DNA of 26,051 bases from Pseudomonadota bacterium (GCA_023438245.1 JAEXRD010000040.1:1-26051), one strand, 5' to 3'. Shown: positions 1 to 8,035, counted from the first letter of the stretch. Translations and numbers: made by a program. The notes: generated by a model from the sequence alone, not told the origin.

Positions 1-42
1 GGGCTCATCGGGCGGCGTGCCGGGCAGGTGCGCCCGGCCGGA

Positions 43-351
43 TCACTTGATGAGGGCGAGGTCGTCGCGGATGAGGTTGGCGGCGGCCTTCTTGATGTCG
101 GGCTTGTAGGTCCCGGCCTGCACCTGCTCCTTGAGCGAGCGCACCTTCTCGGCGCGCACGTCCGGGGAGGTGTTGGCCGTGGACAGGGCCGCACCCAGAA
201 GCCGGGCCTCGGGCGACAGGGCGACCTTGTCGCCGCTGGCCTGGGCCGCGGAATCGCCCGAGGCGGCCTTGGCCTGCTGGGCCTTGGCGTTCTCGGCGAG
301 CTTCTGGGCGGAGTACCCGCTTACCTCACCGTAAACCTTCTTGATATCCAT
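43..351 (-). CDS. flgM: FlgM, anti-sigma-28 factor
   Basis: A 102-residue protein with the layout of FlgM: a polar, Ala/Gln/Ser-rich N-terminal half with little predicted structure, and a C-terminal half (about residues 45-100) holding short amphipathic helices, including the stretch VRAEKVRSLKEQVQAGTYKP. The turn GTYKPD followed by a helix ending AANLIRDDLALI is typical of the sigma-28-binding part of the family. FlgM holds FliA inactive in the cytoplasm until the hook is finished, then leaves through the flagellar export apparatus. The start is supported by GGGAGG seven bases upstream. It lies 24 bases after the FlgM-associated gene and is probably co-transcribed with it. Length fits the family. 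The next flagellar genes would lie beyond the window edge. Confidence 0.88.
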   Translation of the reverse strand: MDIKKVYGEVSGYSAQKLAENAKAQQAKAASGDSAAQASGDKVALSPEARLLGAALSTANTSPDVRAEKVRSLKEQVQAGTYKPDIKKAAANLIRDDLALIK

Positions 352-359
352 ATTCCAAC

Positions 360-372
360 CTCCCGTGGGGAG
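360..372 (-). promoter_or_regulatory. Small hairpin covering the flgM ribosome binding site
   Basis: On the minus strand CTCCC (372-368) can pair with GGGAG (364-360) around a three-base loop. The 3' arm is most of the Shine-Dalgarno sequence GGGAGG (364-359) of flgM. The stop codon of the upstream gene (378-376) sits four bases before the hairpin, so a ribosome finishing that gene would melt it. This suggests translational coupling. Seen directly: the pairing. Inferred: the function. Confidence 0.4.
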
Positions 373-375
373 CCT

Positions 376-792
376 TTACAACATGGTGGCGTCCACCGTG
401 GCCAGGGTGATCTCCCAGACCTTGCGCATGATGCGCATCTTCTCTTCCTGGGCCACTTCCCTGGGGCCTTCCGGCGTCTCGCGCAGGATCTGAACCTCCG
501 AGCCGTCCAGGGGGTAGTCGAAGAGCACCCGTTCCCCCAGTTCCCGGTCCAGCGCCTCCTGGACGCTTGCCACAACCGGGTTTCCTTGTCCATTGACCAG
601 CAGGTTTTCCACAATCTCCTGGGCTATTCTGTCCACAAGCTCCCGGCGCTTCGCCTCGCGCGAGAAGTCCACCGTATCCTGCGCACCGGAGGCGATGAGC
701 GCCCGCCGAAAGCGGGCCAGCCTCTTGGCGTTGGTGAGCTGCTTGCCATAGGTTCGCAGCATCAGGCGAACATTCACCGGGTAAACAACCAT
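376..792 (-). CDS. FlgM-associated flagellar protein (DVU0524-like)
   Basis: A 138-residue cytoplasmic protein that I recognise as the small protein preceding flgM in Desulfovibrio, a family named after D. vulgaris DVU0524. Its function is not established. It begins MVVYPVNVRLMLRTYGKQL, is rich in charged helices, and has no signal peptide or membrane segment. The open frame extends further upstream to 1017, but the start at 792 is preferred: it has AGGAG eight bases before it, it sits about 20 bases after a sigma-28 promoter candidate, and a longer form would run past that promoter. The gene is followed after 24 bases by flgM. The pairing suggests a role in late flagellar gene control or FlgM handling, but nothing in the sequence proves that. 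Confidence 0.75.
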   Translation of the reverse strand: MVVYPVNVRLMLRTYGKQLTNAKRLARFRRALIASGAQDTVDFSREAKRRELVDRIAQEIVENLLVNGQGNPVVASVQEALDRELGERVLFDYPLDGSEVQILRETPEGPREVAQEEKMRIMRKVWEITLATVDATML

Positions 793-817
793 CTCATGCA
801 CTCCTAGCTTGCCTCTT

Positions 818-845
818 GTATCGTCAATTGGCGGAAAATACTTTA
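818..845 (-). promoter_or_regulatory. Sigma-28 (FliA) promoter candidate for the FlgM pair
   Basis: On the minus strand TAAAGTAT (845-838) is followed by 12 bases and then GACGATAC (825-818). The enterobacterial FliA consensus is TAAAGTTT, 11 bases, GCCGATAA, so the boxes match at 7 of 8 and 6 of 8 positions with a spacer one base longer. The expected transcript would start about 20 bases before the ATG at 792, leaving room for its AGGAG site. A FliA-dependent flgM promoter would form the usual feedback loop. Confidence 0.55.
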
Positions 846-905
846 GGGGTCCGGGCAAACTTTTTTGAAAAATAAGCAGAAGCGCCGGGCGGGCCGAGCA
901 GCGTG

Positions 906-934
906 TTGAATGTTGGCGCGGTTTTGGATAGGAT
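906..934 (+). promoter_or_regulatory. Possible sigma-70 promoter for nadK
   Basis: TTGAAT (906-911), a 17-base spacer, then TAGGAT (929-934). Transcription would begin close to the nadK ATG at 941, giving a leaderless or nearly leaderless message. This is a weak call made from two hexamers, and a more distant promoter in the 793-905 interval is equally possible. Confidence 0.3.
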
Positions 935-940
935 TGTGAA

Positions 941-1795
941 ATGCCCGCAGCACTCACCTCCTTTCTTGTCGTCACCCGCGCGGCCGACGCCCAGGCCACG
1001 GCCCTCGGGGGCGACATCGCCGACTGGCTGGCCGGGCGCGGAGCCCGCGCCGAGCTGTGCGAACACGATTCCGGCGATCCCGCCCTGCGCTGCGACGAGT
1101 CGCGCTACGACGGCTTCGACGCCGTGCTTGTGCTCGGCGGCGACGGCACCTTCATCGGCATGGCCCGGCGCACCCTGGGCCGGGGGGCCGTGCTCCTGGG
1201 GCTCAACCTGGGGCGCGTGGGCTTCCTGGCCGAGCCGCTGGAGGGCTGGCCCCAGCGCCTGGAGGCCCTGCTGGCCGGGAACTACCGGGTGTCGCGGCGG
1301 CTGTGCCTGGAGTACGAGCTGCTGCGCCAGGGCGAGGTGGTTCAGCGGGGCAGGGCGGTGAACGACCTGGTGGCGAGCCGCGGCGACCTGGCCCGGCTCA
1401 TCCGGCTTTCCGTCGGGCTGGCCGGGGGCGGGCTGGCCTCGCTGCGGGCCGACGGGCTCATCGTCAGCACGCCCACGGGCTCCACGGCCTACGGCTTTTC
1501 CGCCGGGGGGCCGCTGGTGCACCCGGAGATGGACGCCATCTGCCTCACCCCGGTGTGCCCGTTCCTCAATAATTTCCGGCCCATGATCTTTCCCTCCTCG
1601 GAGCCGCTGCGCCTGCGCGTGGACGAGCCCCGCAGCGAGGTGCGCCTGTCCGTGGACGGCCAGCGCTGCGTGGCCCTGGCCCAGGGCGACGAGGTGCTGG
1701 TGCGCCGCGCAGGGCACGACCTGCTCGTGGCCGAGACCGGAACCCAGGACTATCTGGCCAAGCTTTCGGCCAAGGGCTTTTTGACCGAGAGGTAG
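941..1795 (+). CDS. nadK: NAD kinase
   Basis: A 284-residue cytoplasmic enzyme that phosphorylates NAD+ to NADP+. The family signatures are plain: LVLGGDGTFIG with GGDGT at residues 66-70, GLNLGRVGFLAEPL at 87-100, ND at 141-142 in the place of the usual NE/ND pair that contacts NAD, and DGLIVSTPTGSTAYGFSAGG at 171-190 followed by GPLVHPEMDAI. Length is normal for bacterial NadK. The start at 941 has only a weak upstream purine stretch (AGGATT). It opens a six-gene same-strand run; the next gene begins two bases after its stop codon, which points to translational coupling with the DUF89-like protein. Confidence 0.95.
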   Translation: MPAALTSFLVVTRAADAQATALGGDIADWLAGRGARAELCEHDSGDPALRCDESRYDGFDAVLVLGGDGTFIGMARRTLGRGAVLLGLNLGRVGFLAEPLEGWPQRLEALLAGNYRVSRRLCLEYELLRQGEVVQRGRAVNDLVASRGDLARLIRLSVGLAGGGLASLRADGLIVSTPTGSTAYGFSAGGPLVHPEMDAICLTPVCPFLNNFRPMIFPSSEPLRLRVDEPRSEVRLSVDGQRCVALAQGDEVLVRRAGHDLLVAETGTQDYLAKLSAKGFLTER

Positions 1796-1797
1796 CC

Positions 1798-3555
1798 GTG
1801 CCTTCCTACTTCCCCAGCATCGACTCCGCCCGCGAGCTCAAGTACGGCCTGGACCCGGTCCTGGACGCGCTCTTGCTGCACTTCATGACCGAGAACAACC
1901 TGGAGCACAGCATCGACCCGGCCAAGAACGCCTCGCCGGAGCAGGTCCGCTTCATGGTGGCCCTGGACGAGAACGCCTTCTACGCGCCCTGCGGCGACTG
2001 GATGCTGCACTTCCTGCTCAAGGCCAGGCTCAACCCCGCGCTGGAGGCCGAGTACGCCCAGCAGTGGCGCCTGCTGGTGAACCTCATCCGCAAGCACGTG
2101 CCCGAAAAGCCGCTCAGGCGCCGCATCCTGCACCTGTGCAGCCACAAGTTCCGCATGACGCTCCGGACGCCCATTCTCATCCCCTCGCGCCTGCTCAAGC
2201 GCATGCTGACCATCTTCCTCACCCAGAGCGGGCTGGAGGATCCCTTCCGCGACTTGAAGCGCGCCATGAACCAGCGCGCCCAGGCCTTCGTGGAGGGCCG
2301 GGAGTACGCCCAGTTCGTGAACATCTGCCCCGAGGACCGGCTGCAGTGCGCCAACATCACGGAGCTGCGCTTCGAGCTGGACCTGCTGGAGCTGGAGCGC
2401 CTGCTCTACCTCTCCACCCAGAAGGCCGTGTGGGAAGAGAGCGCCGGGCCCATCCCCCTGGACAGCGAACGCATGCGCAGCTCCATCGACGGTGTGGACT
2501 TCTCGGCCCTGCGCACCATCTTCCACCCCTCGCGCGGGCCGCTGCGCATCCTCTACCTGCCCCGGGCCAGCGGCGGCATCATGCTGGACATCAAGGCCGT
2601 GCGCGCGCTGCTGCGGCAGGGCCACCGCGTGGTCATGGCCATCAAGGACGGCTTCTATTTCGACAGCCCCACGGTGTGGGACCTGGAGCGCGACCCCGTG
2701 CTGGCCGGGGAGCTCAAGGACGCCTACTTCATCCAGGACGACCGCATCTCCAAGAACGAGCTTTTGCAGGCCATGCGCGAGCACCAGCTGGTGGTCATCT
2801 CCGACGGCACGCGCGAGCGCTTCAACCCCTACCGCCTGAGCGTCACCTTCGCCCGCGCCTGGAAGGAGTGCGACCTCATCCTGGCCAAGGGCGAGGCCTA
2901 CTACCGCCGCTTCATCGGCACCAGCCACGAGTTCACCCGTGACATCCTGGTGTTCTTCAGCGACGAGCAGGGCAAGTTCCGCATGTTCCACAAGCCCCAC
3001 CATCCGGACGTGCAGAAGTTCAGCGAGGAGGCGCTCATCGGGCGCGCCGAGGGCATCATCGCCCAGATGCGCCGGGCGCGCGCCGCGGGCAAGACCGTCA
3101 TGTTCTACAGCGCCGTGGTGGGCAGCATCCCCGGCCAGGTCAAGACCGCCATCGAGGTCCTCAACACCTTCGTGGGCTACCTGCGCTCCCGCCTGGACGA
3201 CGCCTTCATCATCAATCCCGGCGAGCACTTCGAAGAGGGCATGGACGCCGACGACCTCATGTTCATGTGGGAGCGCGTGCAGCGCAGCGGCCTGCTGAAC
3301 GTGTGGCGCTTCCAGACCGACGCGGACATCGAGAAGAGCTTCGAGCTCATGGGCAAGAAGGTTCCCCCGGCCTGGGCGGGCAAGGACTCCACCTATTCCA
3401 CGGGCTGCACCAAGGAGATGGGCATCGCGCTTTCCGTGCAGCGCCGCCAGCCGGAACTCCAGATCATCGGCCCGGCGCCGGAGAAGTTCTTGCGCCGCCG
3501 CGAATACGGGGTGGGCAAGTTCTTCGACGCCACCATCTCCGGGGCCGGAGGCTAG
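1798..3555 (+). CDS. DUF89/ARMT1-like protein with altered active site
   Basis: A 585-residue cytoplasmic protein starting at GTG, two bases after nadK. The central part resembles the DUF89 (ARMT1-like) metal-dependent phosphatases. Residues 249-265 form a strand followed by SGGIMLDI; residues 282-295 read IKDGFYFDSPTVWD, like the family's lysine-then-NDxT segment; ISDGTRERF near 334 and CDLILAKGEAYY near 358-369 match the family's serine/glycine turn and its ADLVIAKGxxN signature. Damage-control phosphatases of this family hydrolyse unwanted sugar phosphates or phospho-metabolites. In the usual DNAGE motif, the metal-binding Asp and Asn appear replaced by Arg256 and Ala257, while a later Asp (289) seems kept. 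The N-terminal 240 residues are helical and unassigned, and the last 130 residues include STYSTGCTKEMG. The function is therefore uncertain. Confidence 0.6.
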   Translation: MPSYFPSIDSARELKYGLDPVLDALLLHFMTENNLEHSIDPAKNASPEQVRFMVALDENAFYAPCGDWMLHFLLKARLNPALEAEYAQQWRLLVNLIRKHVPEKPLRRRILHLCSHKFRMTLRTPILIPSRLLKRMLTIFLTQSGLEDPFRDLKRAMNQRAQAFVEGREYAQFVNICPEDRLQCANITELRFELDLLELERLLYLSTQKAVWEESAGPIPLDSERMRSSIDGVDFSALRTIFHPSRGPLRILYLPRASGGIMLDIKAVRALLRQGHRVVMAIKDGFYFDSPTVWDLERDPVLAGELKDAYFIQDDRISKNELLQAMREHQLVVISDGTRERFNPYRLSVTFARAWKECDLILAKGEAYYRRFIGTSHEFTRDILVFFSDEQGKFRMFHKPHHPDVQKFSEEALIGRAEGIIAQMRRARAAGKTVMFYSAVVGSIPGQVKTAIEVLNTFVGYLRSRLDDAFIINPGEHFEEGMDADDLMFMWERVQRSGLLNVWRFQTDADIEKSFELMGKKVPPAWAGKDSTYSTGCTKEMGIALSVQRRQPELQIIGPAPEKFLRRREYGVGKFFDATISGAGG

Positions 3556-3562
3556 AGCCCGC

Positions 3563-4849
3563 GTGGCCGCGCCGCTTGGAACACCGCTTCCGCGCCGGGG
3601 CGTGGCCGCCCTCGGCCGTGCCGCGCTGACGCTTCTGGCGTTGCTGGTTCTGGGCGGCTGCGGCGTCATGGACTACGTGCCCTGGCCCTCCTCCGGGGGC
3701 GGCGGTCGGCCCGCCAACTCCGTGCGCAGGCCCTCGCAGCGGCCCGAACAGGTTCAGACCCGAGAGGACGATCGGCCCGCGCCGCCCAAGGCCGTCCCAT
3801 CCGTCCCGGCCGTCCAGGCAGGCGGTTTCGCGTCGTACACCCCCCTGCGCGGCGAGGACGCCGCCCGCATGGCCGCCAGCCTCAGTCCGGCCAGCCAGTC
3901 GCTCAAGTCCTTCGCCGACCTGGAGCAGCCCCTGCGCATCAGCCTGGCCCACACCGCGCGCATGCCGCAGCAGACCCCGGCGCTGGTGCGGCCCACGGGC
4001 AGCCTCACCTGGGGGCAGCTGCGCATCACGCTCGAGGAACTGCTGCTCGTCCTGCACCGGCTGGACGCCGAGCCGCAGCTGCTGTCCGAGCGTTTCGTGT
4101 GGTACGAGCTGGGGCCGCGCCCGCTGGTGACGGGCTATTTCTCGCCGGAAATCGAGGCCAGCGCCGAGCGCGCGCCCGGCTACGAGTATCCCCTCTACGC
4201 CCCGCCGCCGGACCCCAAGCGGTACGACCGCCGCGCCGTGGACGTGGACGGCGTCCTGGCCGGGCAGAGGCTGGAGATCGCCTGGCTGAAGAACCCGGCG
4301 GACGCCTTCCTGCTGCAGACCGAGGGCGGGGGCGTGCTGCGCTTTACCAACGGCGACGTGCGCGGGGTGCACTTCGCCGCCACCAACGGCTACGAGTTCC
4401 GGGGCCTGGGGCAGATATTGCTCGACTCCGGGGTGCTGCCCAAGGAAAAGCTGGGGCGCGAGAGCATCCGCGCCTGGTGCGCGGAGAACCCGGCCAAGGC
4501 GCTGGCGCTCATGGCCGCGAACCGCAGCTACGTATACTTCCGCTTCACCGATGCCGCCAGCGAGGGCAGCCTGGGAAAACCGTTGACGCCGCTGGTGAGT
4601 CTGGCTACAGACCCAGGACTTCTGCCGCTTGGAACCGTGGTGGCGCTGGATGTTCCCATGCCCGCCGCCGCTGTCCAGCCGACCCTGCGCGGGTTGGCTC
4701 TGGCCCAGGACTCCGGGGCGGACATCCGTGGCGTCCGGCTGGACCTGTACCTGGGCCGGGGCGAACGCGCCGAGCGCCTGGAATCGGGCATGCGCGCCCA
4801 GGCGGCCCTGCACCTGCTCGTGAGCAAATCCGCTCTGCGCGCCAAGTAA
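3563..4849 (+). CDS. mltA: MltA family membrane-bound lytic murein transglycosylase
   Basis: A 428-residue lipoprotein starting at GTG. An N-terminal signal with two arginines and a hydrophobic core ends in the lipobox VLGGC, so the mature protein would be anchored at Cys33. A Pro-rich linker follows, then the MltA domain: LVTGYFSPEIEAS near 190, the YFRF segment near 320, and the C-terminal double-psi barrel with PLTPLVSLATDPGLLPLGT and LALAQDSGADIRGVRLDLY. Asp383 in AQDSG and Asp394 in RLDLY are the conserved acidic residues, one of which is the expected catalytic acid. MltA cleaves the glycan beta-1,4 bond and leaves 1,6-anhydro ends. The gene lies seven bases after the DUF89-like gene and 14 before the DUF4254 gene. 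Confidence 0.9.
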   Translation: MAAPLGTPLPRRGVAALGRAALTLLALLVLGGCGVMDYVPWPSSGGGGRPANSVRRPSQRPEQVQTREDDRPAPPKAVPSVPAVQAGGFASYTPLRGEDAARMAASLSPASQSLKSFADLEQPLRISLAHTARMPQQTPALVRPTGSLTWGQLRITLEELLLVLHRLDAEPQLLSERFVWYELGPRPLVTGYFSPEIEASAERAPGYEYPLYAPPPDPKRYDRRAVDVDGVLAGQRLEIAWLKNPADAFLLQTEGGGVLRFTNGDVRGVHFAATNGYEFRGLGQILLDSGVLPKEKLGRESIRAWCAENPAKALALMAANRSYVYFRFTDAASEGSLGKPLTPLVSLATDPGLLPLGTVVALDVPMPAAAVQPTLRGLALAQDSGADIRGVRLDLYLGRGERAERLESGMRAQAALHLLVSKSALRAK

Positions 4850-4863
4850 TACAAGAGAGCACC

Positions 4864-5520
4864 ATGACAGCACTTTCCTACGACGACCTGCGCGCCTGCC
4901 TGCACGGCGCCTTCTCCGCCCAGGAGCAGGCCGTGGCCGACTGGCACCTGCGCGAGCCGTCCTTTTCCGCCGCCATCCCCGAAGGGGAGGCCCCCGAGGA
5001 TTTCCAGGAGCTCATCCTGCGCCAGCACTGGTGCAACTTCCGCCTGTGGCACGTGGAGGACCGCGCCCGCCGCAAGGACGCCGGAAGCGAGCTCATCGCC
5101 GAGTGCAAGTACGCCATCGACAAGCTCAACCAGGAGCGCAACGACCTCATCGAGCGCCTGGACATGTTCCTGGTGCGCGCGCTTGCGCCCATTCTCCCGG
5201 CCGTTGCCGAGAGCGGGCGCGCCCGCTTCAACACCGAGTCCATGGGCGTGGCCCTGGACCGGGGGTCCATCCTGGCGCTGAAGATGTTCCACATGCGCGA
5301 GCAGACCGAGCGCCACGGCGTGACCCCGGAGCACGTGGCCGAGTGCCAGCGCAAGCTCGCCGTGCTGGGCGAGCAGCGCGCCGACCTGCTCGTTTCGCTG
5401 TGCGACCTGCTGGGCGACTACGCCCAGGGGGCCAAGCGGCCCAAGGTCTACTACCAGTTCAAGATGTACAACGATCCGCGACTGAACCCCGAGCTCTACG
5501 GCCGCAAGGCCGGGGCCTAG
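4864..5520 (+). CDS. DUF4254 domain protein
   Basis: A 218-residue protein of the DUF4254 family, recognised from CNFRLWHVEDRAR (about residues 58-70), AIDKLNQERNDLIERLDMF, RFNTESMGVALDRGSILALK, the VTPEHVAECQRKL helix and the C-terminal FKMYNDPRLNPELYG. It is all helical in appearance, cytoplasmic, and has no known activity. In Bacteroidetes, relatives sit beside LPS glycosyltransferases; here it lies between mltA and gatB. A longer frame is open upstream into mltA, but the ATG at 4864 starts in the conserved register and avoids the overlap. A purine stretch (AAGAGAG) precedes it. The gap to gatB is 23 bases. Confidence 0.85.
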   Translation: MTALSYDDLRACLHGAFSAQEQAVADWHLREPSFSAAIPEGEAPEDFQELILRQHWCNFRLWHVEDRARRKDAGSELIAECKYAIDKLNQERNDLIERLDMFLVRALAPILPAVAESGRARFNTESMGVALDRGSILALKMFHMREQTERHGVTPEHVAECQRKLAVLGEQRADLLVSLCDLLGDYAQGAKRPKVYYQFKMYNDPRLNPELYGRKAGA

Positions 5521-5543
5521 GGACAGGCGCGAGGGGAGGGCGC

Positions 5544-6980
5544 ATGGCTGCCAGGTACGAGACGGTCATCGGCCTTGAGGTGCACGCCCAGCTCAAGACC
5601 AAGTCGAAAATCTTCTGCTCCTGCTCCACGCAATTCGGAGCCGAGCCCAACGAGAACACCTGCCCGGTGTGCACCGGCATGCCCGGCGTGCTGCCCGTGC
5701 TGAACAGGAAGGTGGTGGAGTACGCCGCCAAGATGGGCCTGGCCATCGACTGCGAGATCAATCGAAAAAGCGTTTTCGCGCGCAAGAACTACTTCTACCC
5801 CGACCTGCCCAAGGGCTACCAGACCAGCCAGTTCGAGCTGCCCATCTGCGAGCGCGGGCACGTGGACATCGTGACCGAAAAGTCCGGGGCCAAGCGCGTC
5901 GGGGTCACGCGCATCCACATGGAGGAGGACGCGGGCAAGAACATCCACAGCAGCGCGGACAACGCCTCCTACGTGGACCTGAACCGCTCCTGCGTGCCGC
6001 TCATCGAGATCGTCAGCGAGCCGGACATGCGCAGCCCCGAGGAGGCCGTGGCCTACCTCAAGGCCCTGCGCAGCATCCTGGTGTACCTGGACATCTGCGA
6101 CGGCAACATGGAGGAGGGCTCTTTCCGCTGCGACGCCAACGTGAGCGTCCGGCCCTTCGGCCAGGAGGCCTTCGGCACCCGCGCGGAGCTGAAGAACCTG
6201 AACTCCTTCAAGCACGTGCAGAAGGCCATCGAGTACGAGGTGGCCCGCCAGATCGACCTGGTGGAGGACGGCGAGCAGGTGGTGCAGGAGACGCGGCTGT
6301 ACGACGCCAACAAGGGCACCACGCACTCCATGCGCGGCAAGGAGGAGGCCCACGACTACCGCTATTTTCCCTGCCCGGACCTGGTGCCCCTGGTGCTCAA
6401 GGAGGAGTGGCTGGCGCAGTGGAAGAGCGAGCTGCCGGAGCTGCCCAAGGCGCGCGAGAAGCGCTTCATGGAGCAGTACGGCCTGCCCGCCTACGACGCC
6501 GAGGTGCTCACCGCCGAGCGCGACCTGTCCGAATACTTCGAAGCCGCCGTGGCCGCGTTCAACGAGCCCAAGAAGATCGCCAACTGGATGCTCACCGAGA
6601 TTCTGCGCGAGCTGAACGCCACCGGCGGAACCGTGGGCGGGCTCAAGCTCACCCCGCAGAAGCTGGCCGCCCTGGTGCAACTCGTCGAGGACGGCCAGAT
6701 CAGCGCCAAGAGCGGCAAGGACATCCTGCCGGAACTGCTGGAGACCGGGGCCGACCCCGCCGAGCTGGTCAAGGCCAAGGGGCTGGTGCAGATCTCCGAC
6801 ACCTCGGCCCTGGCCGCGGACATCGACGCCGTGCTGGCCGAGAACCCCAAGGAACTGGCCGACTACCGCGCGGGCAAGACCAAGCTCATGGGCTTCTTCG
6901 TGGGCCAGATCATGCGCCGCACCAAGGGCCAGGCCAACCCGGCGGTGGTGAACCAGCTGCTGGCCGAGAAACTCAAATAA
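5544..6980 (+). CDS. gatB: Asp-tRNA(Asn)/Glu-tRNA(Gln) amidotransferase subunit B
   Basis: A 478-residue protein, the usual GatB length. It begins YETVIGLEVHAQLKTKSKIF and shows the zinc-type cysteine cluster (CSCSTQF ... CPVCTGMPG, residues about 28-50), the KNYFYPDLPKGYQTSQFE segment, IHMEEDAGK, EGSFRCDANVSVRP and the C-terminal YqeY-like helical domain ending GQIMRRTKGQANPAVVNQLL. With GatA and GatC it converts mischarged Glu-tRNA(Gln) or Asp-tRNA(Asn) to the amidated form; GatB carries the kinase and tRNA-binding part. The ATG at 5544 follows GGGAGG at good spacing, so the much longer open frame upstream is not used. gatA and gatC are not in the window. Confidence 0.97.
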   Translation: MAARYETVIGLEVHAQLKTKSKIFCSCSTQFGAEPNENTCPVCTGMPGVLPVLNRKVVEYAAKMGLAIDCEINRKSVFARKNYFYPDLPKGYQTSQFELPICERGHVDIVTEKSGAKRVGVTRIHMEEDAGKNIHSSADNASYVDLNRSCVPLIEIVSEPDMRSPEEAVAYLKALRSILVYLDICDGNMEEGSFRCDANVSVRPFGQEAFGTRAELKNLNSFKHVQKAIEYEVARQIDLVEDGEQVVQETRLYDANKGTTHSMRGKEEAHDYRYFPCPDLVPLVLKEEWLAQWKSELPELPKAREKRFMEQYGLPAYDAEVLTAERDLSEYFEAAVAAFNEPKKIANWMLTEILRELNATGGTVGGLKLTPQKLAALVQLVEDGQISAKSGKDILPELLETGADPAELVKAKGLVQISDTSALAADIDAVLAENPKELADYRAGKTKLMGFFVGQIMRRTKGQANPAVVNQLLAEKLK

Positions 6981-6994
6981 TTCCGGAGACCCCC

Positions 6995-8035
6995 ATGACC
7001 GAGCACATTCAGTATTCCCCGGAGAAGGACGCCCTCGTCCTGCTGGACCAGCGCTACCTGCCCACCCGCGAGGACTGGTACGTCTGCCGCACCGTGGCCG
7101 ACATCTGCGAGGCGCTGGTGGTCATGGTGGTGCGCGGGGCCCCGGCCATCGGCGTCACCGCCGCCTACGGCTGCTACCTGGCCGCCCGCGAGGTGCAGGC
7201 CTCCGGCGTGTCCGACTGGAAGAGCGCCCTGTCCGCCAAGCTGGAGCAGATCGCCAGCGCCCGCCCCACGGCGGTGAACCTGCGCTGGGCCGTGCGCCTG
7301 ATGCAGGGCGAGTGGGCGGGGCACCCCGGCTTTTCGCTGGAGGAACTGTGCGCCTTCTGGCTGGAAAAGGCCAAGACCGTGCACGTCGAGGACATCGCCA
7401 CCTGCGAGGCCATCGGCAAGGCGGGCGCGGACCTCATCGCCGACGGCGACACCGTGATGACCCACTGCAACGCGGGCGCGCTGGCCACCGCGGGCTACGG
7501 CACCGCGCTGGCCCCCATCCGCGCGGCGGTGGAGCAGGGCAAGAAGGTCAACGTCATCGCCAACGAGACCCGGCCCTTTCTGCAGGGCGCGCGCCTCACC
7601 GCCTACGAGCTGCACAAGGACGGCATCCCGGTGAAGGTGGCCTGCGACAACGCCTGCGCCCTGCTCATGCAGCGCGGCCTGGTGCAGAAGGTCATCGTGG
7701 GGGCCGACCGCATCGCGGCCAACGGCGACGCGGCCAACAAGATCGGCACCTTCGGCGTGGCGCTGCTGGCCAAGGAATTCGGCATCCCGTTCTACGTGGC
7801 CGCCCCGGTGTCCACCATCGACCCGGAGACCGCCGACGGCAGCCTCATTCCCATCGAGGACCGCACCCCGCGCGAGGTGACCCACGTGGGCGCCACCCAG
7901 ATCACCCCCGACGGGGTGGGCGTGTTCAACTACGCCTTCGACGTGACGCCGAGCCGCCTCATCCACGGCATCATCACCGAGCGTGGCGTGCTGACCGCAC
8001 CGTACACGGAGGCCATAGCGAAGCTTTTCAAATAG
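6995..8035 (+). CDS. mtnA: S-methyl-5-thioribose-1-phosphate isomerase
   Basis: A 346-residue enzyme of the MtnA/eIF2B-alpha superfamily that converts methylthioribose-1-phosphate to methylthioribulose-1-phosphate in methylthioadenosine salvage. Supporting motifs are VVMVVRGAPAIGVTAAYG near residues 43-60, RPTAVNLRWAV, the catalytic Cys158 in MTHCNAGALATAGYGTA, NETRPFLQGARLTAYEL, and the catalytic Asp238 in GADRIAANGDAANKIGT. Length and motif spacing are normal. The start has CCGGAG upstream and lies 14 bases after gatB. No other methionine-salvage gene (mtnK, mtnP, mtnB) is present here, so the downstream route cannot be read from this window. Confidence 0.95.
   Translation: MTEHIQYSPEKDALVLLDQRYLPTREDWYVCRTVADICEALVVMVVRGAPAIGVTAAYGCYLAAREVQASGVSDWKSALSAKLEQIASARPTAVNLRWAVRLMQGEWAGHPGFSLEELCAFWLEKAKTVHVEDIATCEAIGKAGADLIADGDTVMTHCNAGALATAGYGTALAPIRAAVEQGKKVNVIANETRPFLQGARLTAYELHKDGIPVKVACDNACALLMQRGLVQKVIVGADRIAANGDAANKIGTFGVALLAKEFGIPFYVAAPVSTIDPETADGSLIPIEDRTPREVTHVGATQITPDGVGVFNYAFDVTPSRLIHGIITERGVLTAPYTEAIAKLFK

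Noticed and set aside
1..42. Possible start of a further flagellar gene (such as flgN) on the minus strand, with an ATG at 8-6
   Set aside because: Only a few codons are in the window and there is no Shine-Dalgarno before the ATG, so it cannot be supported.
1750..3669. 639-codon minus-strand frame opposite the DUF89-like gene
   Set aside because: No motif, Val/Ala/His/Gly-rich shadow composition, and the plus-strand frame has recognisable segments and operon spacing.
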